A stretch of DNA of 64,000 bases from Pseudomonadota bacterium (GTDB lineage: Bacteria > Myxococcota > Myxococcia > Myxococcales > Myxococcaceae): the NCBI GenBank assembly GCA_023423535.1, contig JAFAFL010000127.1, positions 10,393-74,392 on the forward strand, read 5' to 3'. The translations under genes were made by a program, and so were the position numbers. Under the pieces are notes generated by a model. It was given only the letters and a program-made list of their open reading frames with translations. It was not told the origin of the DNA and made no database searches. Position 1 is the first letter of the stretch, and every line of letters begins with the position of its first letter. Positions 15,501 through 23,067 of this stretch are shown one piece after another.

Positions 15501-17961
15501 GACGGAGCCGCCGCCTGCGCTCCTTCTCGTTCCGCTGATCGTCTCGAGCCTGCTCTGGGCGCGCGCCACCCGAGCCTGGGCCTTCCTCCTCTTCCCGCTG
15601 CCGCTCCTCGCCGGAGTGCTCGCGGCGTACGACGAGCCGGGTGCGTGGCTGCTCTCCCTGCCGCTGCTGCTCGTCGCCTGCACGCGCGCCCTCGATCGTT
15701 GGGAGCTCGGCCCTCAGCGCAGGGCGGGGCAGTGGGCGCTCGCCGGTTCCGGTGCGATGGCGCTGGCGGCCCTGCTGGTGACCGGCGCGCCGCCGCAGCT
15801 GGCGATTGCCGCATCGTTGGCGCTCGTCCTCGCGTCGTCAGGCCTCGTGGGTCCGCGGCTCATCGTCGCGTCGGTGTTCGCCCTCTGGATGCCGCAGCTG
15901 TCGTGGGCGTTCGCCCTCGGCTTCCTGGCGCTGGGCTTTGCGGCCGATCACCTCCCGGCGCTCGCGGCGCGCATCGCGGGCCTCGCACGCGGCGACGAGA
16001 GCGAAGTGCTCGATCCGCGTTGGCCCGCGTCCGCGGCGGTGGCCGGCGCCGTCGTCGCGTTCAGTGCGGCTCCGGGTGAGGCCACAGCGATGACGATCGC
16101 CTTCGCGCTGTTCGGCGCGACGCTCCTCTTCGGCGCGCGGTGGATGCTGACGTCCGCGGTGGTGGCCGCGGCGATCGCTCCGCTGCTCCAGTTCGGCGGT
16201 CCTGGTGCAGGCACGGGCGGGCACTCCCTGCGCCTCGCGCTCTTCGCGGCTGCCGCCTCACTGCTCTCGCTGTCGATGACCCTCAGGGCTCCGCGCGAGG
16301 CCGTGGCGGGCATTCTGCGACGCCTTGCGCCCTGGGAGTCGCCCTCCGTCCGTCATCCCCTCTGGGCCGCCGGCGCGTTCCTGGTGGGGCTCGGGCTCGT
16401 CGTCTCGCTCGTCGAATCGACCTCCGCCTTCGGGAGGGAGAGCGTGCTGCTGTCGCCCGCTGTGGCGGCGTTGCTCGTCGTCGCCTCCCTCGCGCTCGTC
16501 TGGTCGCGGCAGACGGCGCTGGCGGTGGGCGGCTCCGCGCTGCTGGTGCTCTCGGCGATGTCCTCGGGGCCGATGGCGTGGGCACCCGCGGTGGGCGCGG
16601 GGACGGCGATGCTGCTCGGGGTGTTTGGCTCGCGCGTCGTCCCTGCCGAAGCTCGCGAGGCGCTGCGCCACTTCGGCTGGGCTGCCGCGCTGCCGGCGCT
16701 GTTCCTTCTCGACAGTCTCGGTCACGCCTCCACGCCGGTCGCAGCGGCCTTCGCCACCGTCGCGGTCTGGAACGCCACCCGCGGCACGCGCTTCGAGCCG
16801 CTCGGTTGGCTCGCGGCGTGGGCTGCGCTGCACGTGGGCCTGCTCTTCGCCGGCATCCACCTCTCCACCGGTCGCGGCAAGCCGTACATCCTTCCGTACC
16901 TCGGCGCGGCGAGCGTCCTCCTCTCCTTCGCCGCCACGCTCTGGGCCTCGCTCGGCACGCGGCGCCCGGTGGTGCTCGCGCTCGCGTTCGTCGGCGCGCT
17001 GGAGGTCTGCTCCGCGGGCGTGCTCATCGAAGGCGTCGCCACCCGCGAGGCCTTCGTCGGTGGCGCGGCGCTGCTCTTCGGCTGCGTGCTCCTCATGCGC
17101 CAGGCGCTCCGGCACAACGACGAGCTCTCCGCCTGGGCCGCGCAAGCGCTGCTCATCGCCGCGTACGTCACCGGCCGTCACCTCGGCAGCGCGGTCCAGT
17201 TCGGCGCCGGCGACTCGCTGGTGGCGCTGGTCGCGGGCGGCGTGGCCTCGGGGCTCAACGGCCGGCTGTGGAAGCTCAGCGAGCGCTGGGCCGCGCTGGG
17301 CCGTCCGCTGTGGGGCACCGGCATCGTGCTCCCGCTGATCGGCCTCCTCGCCACGCCGTGGGAGAGCTCCGGCACGGGCGCCGCGCTGCTGCTCGCGCAC
17401 GCTGCACACTTCTCGCTCCTCGCGCGGCACCGTCCGCTCCGCCGCCTCGGCGCGCTGCTCGCGTTCGCCGCCTTCAATGGCGCGCTCGTCTTCGGCTGGC
17501 TGGAGACCCGGGTGGTGGAGCCGCAGTACTTCCTCATCCCCTCCGCGCTGGCGGCGCTGCTGCTGGTGAAGGTCTTCGAGAGCGACCTCTCGCTCGTCGC
17601 GGCCGCACGCCTGCGCGCCGTCGCCGCCACCGTCATCCACGCCGCCGCCGCGTTCCGGCCGCTGGTGTTCGACTCCACCTGGGCGATGCTCGGCTGCGTG
17701 GCGGTGTGCGTGGTGGGCATCGCCGCGGGCGTGGTGACGCGCGTCCGCTCGTTCGTCTACCTCGGCACCGGCTTCCTCGTGACCACGGTGCTGGCGAACC
17801 TCATCCGGCACGGCGTGCGAGACCCGAGGCTGGGCGCGCTGTTCCTCTCGGCCCTGGGCCTGCTGATCATCGTCTTCATGGTGGTGCTCAGCGCGCGCCG
17901 CGCGGAACTGGTGGAGCGCTACGACAAGCTGCGCCATACCTTGGACACATGGCAGGGCTGA
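12559..17961 (+). CDS. Giant polytopic membrane protein with N-terminal zinc ribbon
   Basis: An 1800-residue protein. It begins with a Cys4 ribbon (Cys3, Cys6, Cys17, Cys20), then a helical segment and a long Pro/Ala/Val linker to residue ~190. From VWRPFLYESIGWFVGGFLIL onward, nearly the whole protein is dense hydrophobic helices broken by short charged loops: dozens of membrane segments. The first membrane block (YESIGWFVGGFLILAGAFY) resembles DUF2157/DUF2339-type membrane proteins; the rest is much longer than those. The ATG at 12559 was chosen since it begins the Cys ribbon. The HAD gene overlaps its end by 13 bp. No transport or catalytic motif is visible. Function unknown. Confidence 0.75.
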   Translation: MYCATCREERLSDSTGCAVCGGAMTRRPREAMLEELAHLQFLLADIHRWSSDDVPEPVQGWVRNRYRTRAEVLLRTLNVGAAPEVPQVAVPAPVPVPVTPGAPPPSPREFLDRQRAVDEVGEALAAVVADARLVAEPVPRVKASPESMPAPAPEARVREAAPVTPPKRAPARAKAPPAPSRWLSVWRPFLYESIGWFVGGFLILAGAFYFVADGWASALTRSLVVFGVCALYALGFMLWSAFLRRRAALEAAGRVVGIIGAALAPFPVLALGPVSEASAALGGGLTWTWSVVAAVLVRNLATALDRKARTPLAVATVTSTLALGFGPLLAGFGPAVAWLPLVPLACLALVAIVPNEQSDAGSVPPAPRALAFSLLAPLYLATAMAIRLGLALHAADLAPRPGTWAALVSIAVAAALRALPRERPRAVSALEIAAVSVQAAALAGAVFGDAPAFFLCSAAVAWTGLYLSRLPSAKSPELRVRWLYVTFFAGLLAWHSSGQLVPGYVKTLAEQVKLMLGHAPGAPFPFNFGAVFSLPYFLGALFLALRWTDLEDARRRAVGELLLRASTALGGLIAVLAFCGTDLRAGLWSVPLVSAVLLAAGFWTDRRWATWAAAVLALLVPLYALEALGTAGSAWSACAVAIVLSASSLLHRATERSVLGLCALLASVMALAAAVFAHGEGFAPSLLSAVAAAVAGGAALLAGRNHGRTSLWSPALAVVVGALTLVSWRALPGTGPLALAALSVVVAALALRGRGSARDWLAALPVAAVGAFVASACCIPEFSPVSDAVLLPGGVFLFSALALGLCGLRAWPLHLPSAVLGVTALLPANDVFALWPSLSPSSSVALLALVAAATAVWTVRAGRSVLTASWAACALVALSLSAGIAESSLLALVAAGVGLLTLRALIPAVTVPWAAAMALFAAIEAKYPGVVGLTCALTVLALLDESPSLRRHLFGGWRAGLTASICALLVATGTILAAALATEPPPALLLVPLIVSSLLWARATRAWAFLLFPLPLLAGVLAAYDEPGAWLLSLPLLLVACTRALDRWELGPQRRAGQWALAGSGAMALAALLVTGAPPQLAIAASLALVLASSGLVGPRLIVASVFALWMPQLSWAFALGFLALGFAADHLPALAARIAGLARGDESEVLDPRWPASAAVAGAVVAFSAAPGEATAMTIAFALFGATLLFGARWMLTSAVVAAAIAPLLQFGGPGAGTGGHSLRLALFAAAASLLSLSMTLRAPREAVAGILRRLAPWESPSVRHPLWAAGAFLVGLGLVVSLVESTSAFGRESVLLSPAVAALLVVASLALVWSRQTALAVGGSALLVLSAMSSGPMAWAPAVGAGTAMLLGVFGSRVVPAEAREALRHFGWAAALPALFLLDSLGHASTPVAAAFATVAVWNATRGTRFEPLGWLAAWAALHVGLLFAGIHLSTGRGKPYILPYLGAASVLLSFAATLWASLGTRRPVVLALAFVGALEVCSAGVLIEGVATREAFVGGAALLFGCVLLMRQALRHNDELSAWAAQALLIAAYVTGRHLGSAVQFGAGDSLVALVAGGVASGLNGRLWKLSERWAALGRPLWGTGIVLPLIGLLATPWESSGTGAALLLAHAAHFSLLARHRPLRRLGALLAFAAFNGALVFGWLETRVVEPQYFLIPSALAALLLVKVFESDLSLVAAARLRAVAATVIHAAAAFRPLVFDSTWAMLGCVAVCVVGIAAGVVTRVRSFVYLGTGFLVTTVLANLIRHGVRDPRLGALFLSALGLLIIVFMVVLSARRAELVERYDKLRHTLDTWQG

Positions 17962-18599
17962 CGTCGCCGAGAGCAGTGCTGTTCGACATGGATGGGGTGC
18001 TCGTGCGCTCCGAGGACGTGTGGTTCCACGTGCTCGAGGAGGCGGGCGCCCGCTTCCGTGGCCGGCCCGTCACGCGTGAAGAGTTCGCGCCGACCTTCGG
18101 CCAGGGCACCGCGGCCGACGTGCGCGTGTTCGGCCTCGGGTGCACCACCGAGGAGCTCGACCGCTTCTACATCGAGCGGTTCCCCGCGCACGCGCATGGG
18201 GTGTGGGTGGATCCGGAGGCCGCGCGGGTGCTGACGGCGCTGCGCTCGCGCGGATTCGAGACCGGCCTGGTGACGAACACGGTGCTGAAGCTCGCCGAAC
18301 ACGTGCTGGAGGCGGCGGGGCTGCGTGGGCTGCTCGACTCGATCTCCTGCGCGGACCTCGTGCCGCACGCGAAGCCGGCGCCGGACCTCGTGCACCACGC
18401 GCTCGAGCAGTTGGGACGCGCGCCTGCCGAGGCATGGATGGTGGGCGACTCCCGCTACGACCGCGAGGCCGCGGGCGCGGCCGGTGTGTTCTTCGTCGGC
18501 TACGGCGGCATCGGGGGCGACACGCAGGTGGCGACGCTGGGCGAACTCGCCGCGCTGCCGGAGCTGCAGCAGCCTCACGAGCGTCCGGGTCGGGTATGA
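17949..18599 (+). CDS. HAD-superfamily phosphatase, phosphoglycolate-phosphatase/β-PGM like
   Basis: A 216-residue hydrolase with all four HAD motifs: DMDGV (nucleophile Asp13, acid Asp15), VTNT (motif II Thr), AKPAPD (motif III Lys) and GDSRYD (motif IV). The ~75-residue helical cap between motifs I and II fits subfamily I. Likely substrate is a small sugar or glycolate phosphate in the cytoplasm. Its ATG lies 13 bp inside the end of the giant membrane gene, and the VOC gene follows 7 nt later, so translation is coupled. Confidence 0.85.
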   Translation: MAGLTSPRAVLFDMDGVLVRSEDVWFHVLEEAGARFRGRPVTREEFAPTFGQGTAADVRVFGLGCTTEELDRFYIERFPAHAHGVWVDPEAARVLTALRSRGFETGLVTNTVLKLAEHVLEAAGLRGLLDSISCADLVPHAKPAPDLVHHALEQLGRAPAEAWMVGDSRYDREAAGAAGVFFVGYGGIGGDTQVATLGELAALPELQQPHERPGRV

Positions 18600-18606
18600 C
18601 GCGCCC

Positions 18607-18978
18607 ATGAGCGATCCCACCTCCACGCACACGCACCACGCCATCGACTACGTCGAGCTCTCGGTCACCGACATGGCCGCGGCCCAGCGCTTCTACGCGA
18701 CCGCCTTCGGCTGGCGCTTCACCGACTACGGGCCCGAGTACGCGGGCTTCACCACGCCGGGCATGTCACGCGAAGCGGGCGGCATGACCGTGAGCGCGCA
18801 GGTCACGCGCGGCGGACCGCTGGTCATCCTCTTCTCGACGGACCTCGAGGCCTCGCTGCGCGCGGTGAAGGAGGCGGGCGGGCGCATCACCACCGAGCCC
18901 TTCGAGTTCCCCGGTGGCCGGCGCTTCCACTTCGCCGACCCGAGCGGCAACGAGCTCGCGGTCTGGTCGGAGAAGTAG
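18607..18978 (+). CDS. VOC-family (glyoxalase/bleomycin-resistance-like) protein
   Basis: A 123-residue single VOC domain with paired βαβββ modules: YVELSVTDMAAAQRFYATAFG at the start and FHFADPSGNELAVWSEK at the end, the latter holding the second-half metal Glu. The first-half metal ligand appears to be Glu in YVELSV rather than the usual His. The N-terminus THTHHA holds three His. The substrate is not deducible; such small proteins are often dimeric lyases or antibiotic binders. It follows the HAD gene with 7 nt between them. Confidence 0.8.
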   Translation: MSDPTSTHTHHAIDYVELSVTDMAAAQRFYATAFGWRFTDYGPEYAGFTTPGMSREAGGMTVSAQVTRGGPLVILFSTDLEASLRAVKEAGGRITTEPFEFPGGRRFHFADPSGNELAVWSEK

Positions 18979-19076
18979 CGCTCTTCGAGGGCTGCACTGG
19001 CCCGGGGCTGCACGGGTGAGCACCGGCCAGACGACCGATCACGCGCGGCGGCAGGCGTGAGACACTCCGCGCCCAC

Positions 19077-21470
19077 ATGCCGACGACTGTCCTCGCCGCG
19101 CCGCGCCGGACCACCTTCCTCGGGCTCTTCCTCACCGCCCTCTCGCTGCTGGTGCTGGAGCTCACGCTCACGCGCATCCTCAGCGTGACCACGCACTACC
19201 ACTTCGCGTTCATCGCCATCGCGCTCGCCATGTTCGGGCTCGCGGTGGGCGCGGTGCTGGTGGACGGCTGGCGTCATTCCGATCCGGACCGGCTGCTGGC
19301 GAAGGCCGCGCTGACCTTCTCGGTGACGACGGCGGGTGCGGTCGCGCTGCTGCTGGGGTCGGGGCTCGACATCTCCGGCGGCATCGCCACCATCCTCGTC
19401 ACCTTCGTGGTGCTCGCGGTGCCGTTCACCTGCGCGGGCATCGTCATCGCCGCGGCGTTGACGCGCTACTCGGGCTCACCCGGCCGGATGTACGCCGCGG
19501 ACCTCATCGGCTCGGCGCTCGGGTGCGTGCTCTGCATCCCGCTCATCGATCAGCTCGGCGCGCCCACCGCGGTGCTCGTCTGTTCGGCGCTCGCGGCGCT
19601 CGGCTCCGTCGCCTTTGCGAGCGGCGGGCCCTCCACCACCGGCCTGTCGATGACCGGGCTGAAACGCCTGGGCGCGGGCGTGGCGGCCGTGCTCGCGGTG
19701 CTCGCGATCGCCAACCCGTCGCTGCGCGTGCTCGACGTGAGCGGCAGCGTGAAGGGCGGCGCGGGCGAGGGGACGGTGCTCGAGAAGTGGAACGCGTTCT
19801 CGCGCATCGTGGTGAAGCAGACGGGGACCTCTCCCTTCGGCTGGGGCCTGTCTCGCCGCTTCGAGGCGACCGAGCCCATCGAGCAGCTCGAGCTCACCAT
19901 CGACGGCGACGCGCTCACCGTGCTGACCCGCTTCGACGGCGACCGCCAGAAACTCGCGTACCTGCAGCACGACCTCACCGCGCTCGCGCACCACCTGAGA
20001 GGCGACCGGTCGGTGCTCGTGATCGGCGTGGGCGGTGGCCGCGACGTACTCACCGCGCTGGCGTTCGATCAGAAGCGCGTGGTCGGCGTGGAGGTGAACG
20101 AGGACATCCTCTGGCTCCTGCGCGAGCGCTTCGCCGACTTCACCGGCAGGCTCGGCGAGCACGAGCGCGTGCAGCTCGTTCACGACGAGGCGCGCTCTCA
20201 CCTCACCCGTTCGCCGGAGCGCTTCGGCATCATCCAGGCCTCGCTGGTGGACACCTGGGCCGCCGCCGCATCGGGCGCCTACGTGCTGACGGAGAACGGG
20301 CTCTACACGCTGGAGGCGTGGCGGCTCTTCCTCTCGCGGCTCGACGGCGACGGCATCCTCACCTTCTCGCGCTGGTTCAACGAGCGCGAGCCCGCCGAGT
20401 CCCTGCGCATGGTCTCGCTCGCCAGCGCGGCCCTGAGGGAGCACGGCGTCGCCAACCCGCGCGAGCACCTCATGCTCATCCGCCGCGCGGGACCCGAGGA
20501 CACCGGCATGGGCGTGGCCACCATCCTCGTCTCGCCGCAGCCGTTCCGCGCCGAGGACGTGGAGAGGATCCGCACGCTCGCCGCGGACATGGACTTCGTG
20601 CCGGTGCTGCTGCCGGACTTCGCCGAGGCCGAGGGCTTCGCGGCGCTGGCCGATCCCGCGCGCATGGACGCGTTCGTCCGCGACCACCCGCTGGACGTCG
20701 CCCCGCCCACCGACGACCGGCCCTTCTTCTTCAACACGGTGAGGGCCTCGGACTTCGCCAACGGCGCGCCCCTGCTGTGGAACTTCTTCGTCATCGTGAT
20801 GCTGCTGAGCGCGGTGGCGATCCTCGGGCCGCTCTTCCTCCGGCGCGAGGTCCGCGGTGAGCAGTCGCCGCTCTTGATGCTCTACTTCGCGATGATCGGG
20901 CTGGGCTTCATGCTGGTGGAGATCGGCCAGCTCTCGCGGCTGAGCCTCTTCCTCGGACATCCGCTGCACAGCCTCGCGGTGGTGCTCTTCGTCATCCTCC
21001 TCGCCTCGAGCGCCGGCTCCTTCTTCTCCGGACGTTTCGGCGCCGCGCTGTGGGCCCTGCCGCTGGTGCTCATCGCGCTCACCGTCAGCGGACCCCTCAT
21101 GCAGCGCGAGTTCGGCGCCTCCGCCACGTGGGTGCGGGTGACGCTGTCGGTGGTGACGCTGCTGCCGGCGGGCTTCCTCATGGGCATGGCGTTCCCCACC
21201 GGCCTCACGCGCGCGCGGGTTCGTCCGGACGCGCCCACCGCCTGGTACTGGGCGATCAACGGCGCCTGCTCCGTCGTCGCCTCCGTCATCGCGCTCGGCA
21301 TCTCCATGTTCTGGGGCATCACCGCGACGCTGCTCATCGGGCTCGGCTGCTACGTGCTCGCGCTGGGGGCGCTGGCGCTGCACCGCAGGCAGTTCAGCTC
21401 GGCCGGTGGAGACCGCGAGGCGCCCGGTGCGCCGAACAGCCCAGGAACGTCCGAGCGCGCGGCGGCGTGA
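19077..21470 (+). CDS. Membrane-embedded spermidine-synthase-like protein
   Basis: A 797-residue fusion. Residues 1-~210 hold about six membrane helices (FLGLFLTALSLLVLELTLTR, FAFIAIALAMFGLAVGAVL). Residues ~230-550 are a Rossmann methyltransferase fold of SpeE type, with VLVIGVGGGRDVL at ~314 and VGVEVNEDIL marking the nucleotide/aminopropyl donor site; SLVDTWAAAASGAYVLTENGLYT follows. Residues ~565-780 add further helices. Typical polyamine-binding Tyr/Asp residues could not be placed, so the substrate is uncertain. Such fused MFS-like/SpeE proteins are common in this phylum. Transcription is probably separate from the VOC gene (98 nt apart). Confidence 0.8.
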   Translation: MPTTVLAAPRRTTFLGLFLTALSLLVLELTLTRILSVTTHYHFAFIAIALAMFGLAVGAVLVDGWRHSDPDRLLAKAALTFSVTTAGAVALLLGSGLDISGGIATILVTFVVLAVPFTCAGIVIAAALTRYSGSPGRMYAADLIGSALGCVLCIPLIDQLGAPTAVLVCSALAALGSVAFASGGPSTTGLSMTGLKRLGAGVAAVLAVLAIANPSLRVLDVSGSVKGGAGEGTVLEKWNAFSRIVVKQTGTSPFGWGLSRRFEATEPIEQLELTIDGDALTVLTRFDGDRQKLAYLQHDLTALAHHLRGDRSVLVIGVGGGRDVLTALAFDQKRVVGVEVNEDILWLLRERFADFTGRLGEHERVQLVHDEARSHLTRSPERFGIIQASLVDTWAAAASGAYVLTENGLYTLEAWRLFLSRLDGDGILTFSRWFNEREPAESLRMVSLASAALREHGVANPREHLMLIRRAGPEDTGMGVATILVSPQPFRAEDVERIRTLAADMDFVPVLLPDFAEAEGFAALADPARMDAFVRDHPLDVAPPTDDRPFFFNTVRASDFANGAPLLWNFFVIVMLLSAVAILGPLFLRREVRGEQSPLLMLYFAMIGLGFMLVEIGQLSRLSLFLGHPLHSLAVVLFVILLASSAGSFFSGRFGAALWALPLVLIALTVSGPLMQREFGASATWVRVTLSVVTLLPAGFLMGMAFPTGLTRARVRPDAPTAWYWAINGACSVVASVIALGISMFWGITATLLIGLGCYVLALGALALHRRQFSSAGGDREAPGAPNSPGTSERAAA

Positions 21471-21532
21471 CGCACGGTGGATGACACCTCACGTGAAGGA
21501 ATCGCGCTGAGTTTTTGACGGACCACCGTGCG
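21471..21532. repeat. 10-bp inverted repeat flanking a promoter-like region
   Basis: CGCACGGTGG (21471-21480) is exactly repeated in inverted form as CCACCGTGCG (21523-21532), with 42 nt between. The right arm falls inside the spacer of the promoter candidate 21515-21543. It could be an operator pair or the stem of an end-of-transcript hairpin; there is no T-tract after the right arm. Confidence 0.4.
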
Positions 21533-21543
21533 CGGCCTACTCA
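21515..21543 (+). promoter_or_regulatory. Candidate σ70-type promoter for the 119-residue lipoprotein
   Basis: TTGACG (21515-21520) is followed after exactly 17 nt by TACTCA (21538-21543). The -35 box is close to consensus and sits in a local T-run; the -10 box is poor. Transcription would start near 21550, 32 nt before the ATG. Confidence 0.4.
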
Positions 21544-21581
21544 CGCGACCGAACCCCGCTGAACACGGAAAGGTGTCCCCC

Positions 21582-21941
21582 ATGAAGCTCTCCGCACTCT
21601 CTGCCGCCGCGCTGCTCTCGATCGTCACCCTCGTCGGCTGCAACGGCTCGGATCCGGAGCAGGACTGCCGCGACAGCGCCAAGAGCTCCTGCGAGAAGAT
21701 GTGGACCTGTCCGGACACGATGGTGAAGGTCGGCGACAACCAGGAGGACTGCGAGGGCGACTTCGCGGCGCTCTGCATCGCGGGCCTCGAGCGGAACGAC
21801 GGCGAGCCCTGCCCGGACGGCCAGACCTACGACAGCGACGCGGCGGAGGAGTGCCGTGAGGGCGTCGAGAGCCAGACCTGCGAGCAGTACAACTCCGGCA
21901 CCGTGCCGGCCGCCTGCAGCCGCGTCTGCGCCGCGAACTAA
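21582..21941 (+). CDS. Small Cys-rich lipoprotein
   Basis: A 119-residue lipoprotein: signal SALSAAALLSIVTLVGC with lipobox LVGC, then NGSDPEQ. The mature part has about ten Cys residues in spaced pairs (DCRDSAKSSC, MWTCPD, EDCEGD, ALCIAG, PCPDG, ECREG, TCEQ, CSRVCAAN), so it is probably held by disulphides, and it is acidic. The design matches the Cys-pair core of the two larger Cys-rich lipoproteins at 38.5-41.2 kb, though shorter. The ribosome site GGAAAGG lies ~10 nt before the ATG. Function unknown; a terminator follows. Confidence 0.7.
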   Translation: MKLSALSAAALLSIVTLVGCNGSDPEQDCRDSAKSSCEKMWTCPDTMVKVGDNQEDCEGDFAALCIAGLERNDGEPCPDGQTYDSDAAEECREGVESQTCEQYNSGTVPAACSRVCAAN

Positions 21942-21971
21942 CGGGTCCGACAGCTTCGCTTCGTCGTGAAC

Positions 21972-22013
21972 GAGCCCGCCTCCGGTTCCAGCCCGGGGCG
22001 GGCTCTCTCGTTT
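21972..22013 (+). terminator. Probable intrinsic terminator after the Cys-rich lipoprotein
   Basis: GAGCCCGCC (21972-21980) pairs with GGCGGGCTC (21997-22005) across a 16-nt loop, followed by TCTCGTTT. The 9-bp stem is perfect, and the T-tract is short and interrupted. It lies 31 nt after the stop codon. Confidence 0.65.
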
Positions 22014-22112
22014 CCGCGCGAGGCGGGGAAAGTGGGCACGCCGGCTTGATCCGCGGATCCCGGGCACCACAAGCTTCCGCTCGCCCAACCACAACCATGA
22101 AGGAGGGGGCAA

Positions 22113-22829
22113 ATGGCGAACGAGGTGGTGTCGGTGAACTGGACGGATCCGCAGCTTCTCGCGGTGGCCAATCATCTGCGGGAGTTCCTGAAGTCTCCCG
22201 GCGGAGCCCGGCTGCTGGCGCGATTGGCGCCCAACTTCCAGCAGGACTTCGAAGCGGAACTCGAGCTCTTCACCACGGTGGCCTCCGCGCAGCCCGCGCG
22301 GCTCACCGAGCAGAAGGAGATCACCCAGAAGCTCAACGACGAGCTGAAGCGCGGCCTCAGCAACTTCGCCGCGGTGCGCGACGCCATCAAGTACGAGACC
22401 ACCGACAAGGCGACGCGCATCGCGTTCGGCCAGGGCAAGCCTCCGAAGAGCGTCACGGTGCGCGCGGTGGTCGGCGGGCTCGACATCGCCATCGGCGCGC
22501 TGGAGGCGCGGCTGAACACGCTGGCGGACATCGGCTTCACCGCCAACGATCTCCTCGACCTCAAGGAGAACCGGCAGACGATCATCCAGTTGGACATCCA
22601 GCAGGAGGCGGCCAAGGGCACGAAGAAGGGCGCCTCCGCTTCCGTGGACTCGGTCCGCAAGCGCCTCTACGAGCTGTGCCGCCGCGTCTTCAGCCGCGGC
22701 AAGTTCGAGTTCCGCAATGATCCGGCCACCCTCTCGAGGCTGGAGGCGCCCATCCCGCCTTCCAGGTCGTCGAAGAAGGCGGCCGCGGCGAAGAAGGCCG
22801 GGAAGACCGTGCCGCGCCCCGAGCTCTGA
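22113..22829 (+). CDS. Cytoplasmic helical protein of unknown function with basic tail
   Basis: A 238-residue protein without signal or membrane segment and with a strong ribosome site AAGGAGG 9 nt before ATG. Helices dominate (DPQLLAVANHLREFLKSPGG, EQKEITQKLNDELKRGLSNF, DIAIGALEARLNTLADIG). The C-terminus turns Lys/Ala rich (SSKKAAAAKKAGK), like histone-H1-type tails common in this group, so nucleic-acid contact is possible but unproven. A central Ser-rich/Lys-rich loop (KGTKKGASAS) separates two helical parts. No known domain recognised. Confidence 0.65.
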   Translation: MANEVVSVNWTDPQLLAVANHLREFLKSPGGARLLARLAPNFQQDFEAELELFTTVASAQPARLTEQKEITQKLNDELKRGLSNFAAVRDAIKYETTDKATRIAFGQGKPPKSVTVRAVVGGLDIAIGALEARLNTLADIGFTANDLLDLKENRQTIIQLDIQQEAAKGTKKGASASVDSVRKRLYELCRRVFSRGKFEFRNDPATLSRLEAPIPPSRSSKKAAAAKKAGKTVPRPEL

Positions 22830-22845
22830 GGATCTTCACCCGGTT

Positions 22846-22872
22846 CGCGCGGGCGCTACGCCCGCCCGCGCG
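22846..22872 (+). terminator. GC hairpin after the basic-tailed protein
   Basis: CGCGCGGGCG (22846-22855) pairs with CGCCCGCGCG (22863-22872), with the 7-nt loop CTACGCC. It starts 17 nt after the stop codon. There is no T-tract, so it could be a pause site, a transcript stabiliser or a terminator without U-run. Confidence 0.45.
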
Positions 22873-22874
22873 GA

Positions 22875-23026
22875 CCTCTACGCCGGCAGTTGCCGGCCGC
22901 AACGGCGATTCGAGCAGCGCATACGCTCGCAGCTGCGGACCTGCACGCCGAACCTGCGGCCCTGTACGGCGGAACCTGCGCCCCTGTACGCCGGAACTTG
23001 CGGCCCTGTACGGCGGAGCCTGCGGC
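22875..23026 (+). repeat. Array of imperfect 22-nt tandem repeats
   Basis: Four adjacent units fill 22940-23026: 22940-22960, 22961-22982, 22983-23004 and 23005-23026, on the pattern CCTGTACGGCGGAACCTGCG plus GC. The first unit is 21 nt and reads CCTGCACGCC. A more diverged copy (CCTCTACGCCGG...) is at 22875-22897, and the 42 nt between it and the array is degenerate. The unit length is not a multiple of three and the array is intergenic, ending 41 nt before the ATG at 23068. There are no spacers, so this is not a CRISPR. Confidence 0.8.
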
Positions 23027-23067
23027 GCGCGCGAAAGCCACCCGGAACAAGCACTTGCGAGGCGACA

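Noticed and set aside
22031..22051. σ54-like GGGCACG-N5-TTGAT before the 238-residue gene
   Set aside because: The -12 element lacks GC and the spacing is one base off, so it does not fit the strict -24/-12 rule.
22875..23026. CRISPR-like array
   Set aside because: The repeat units abut without spacers, vary in sequence, and no cas gene lies in the window.
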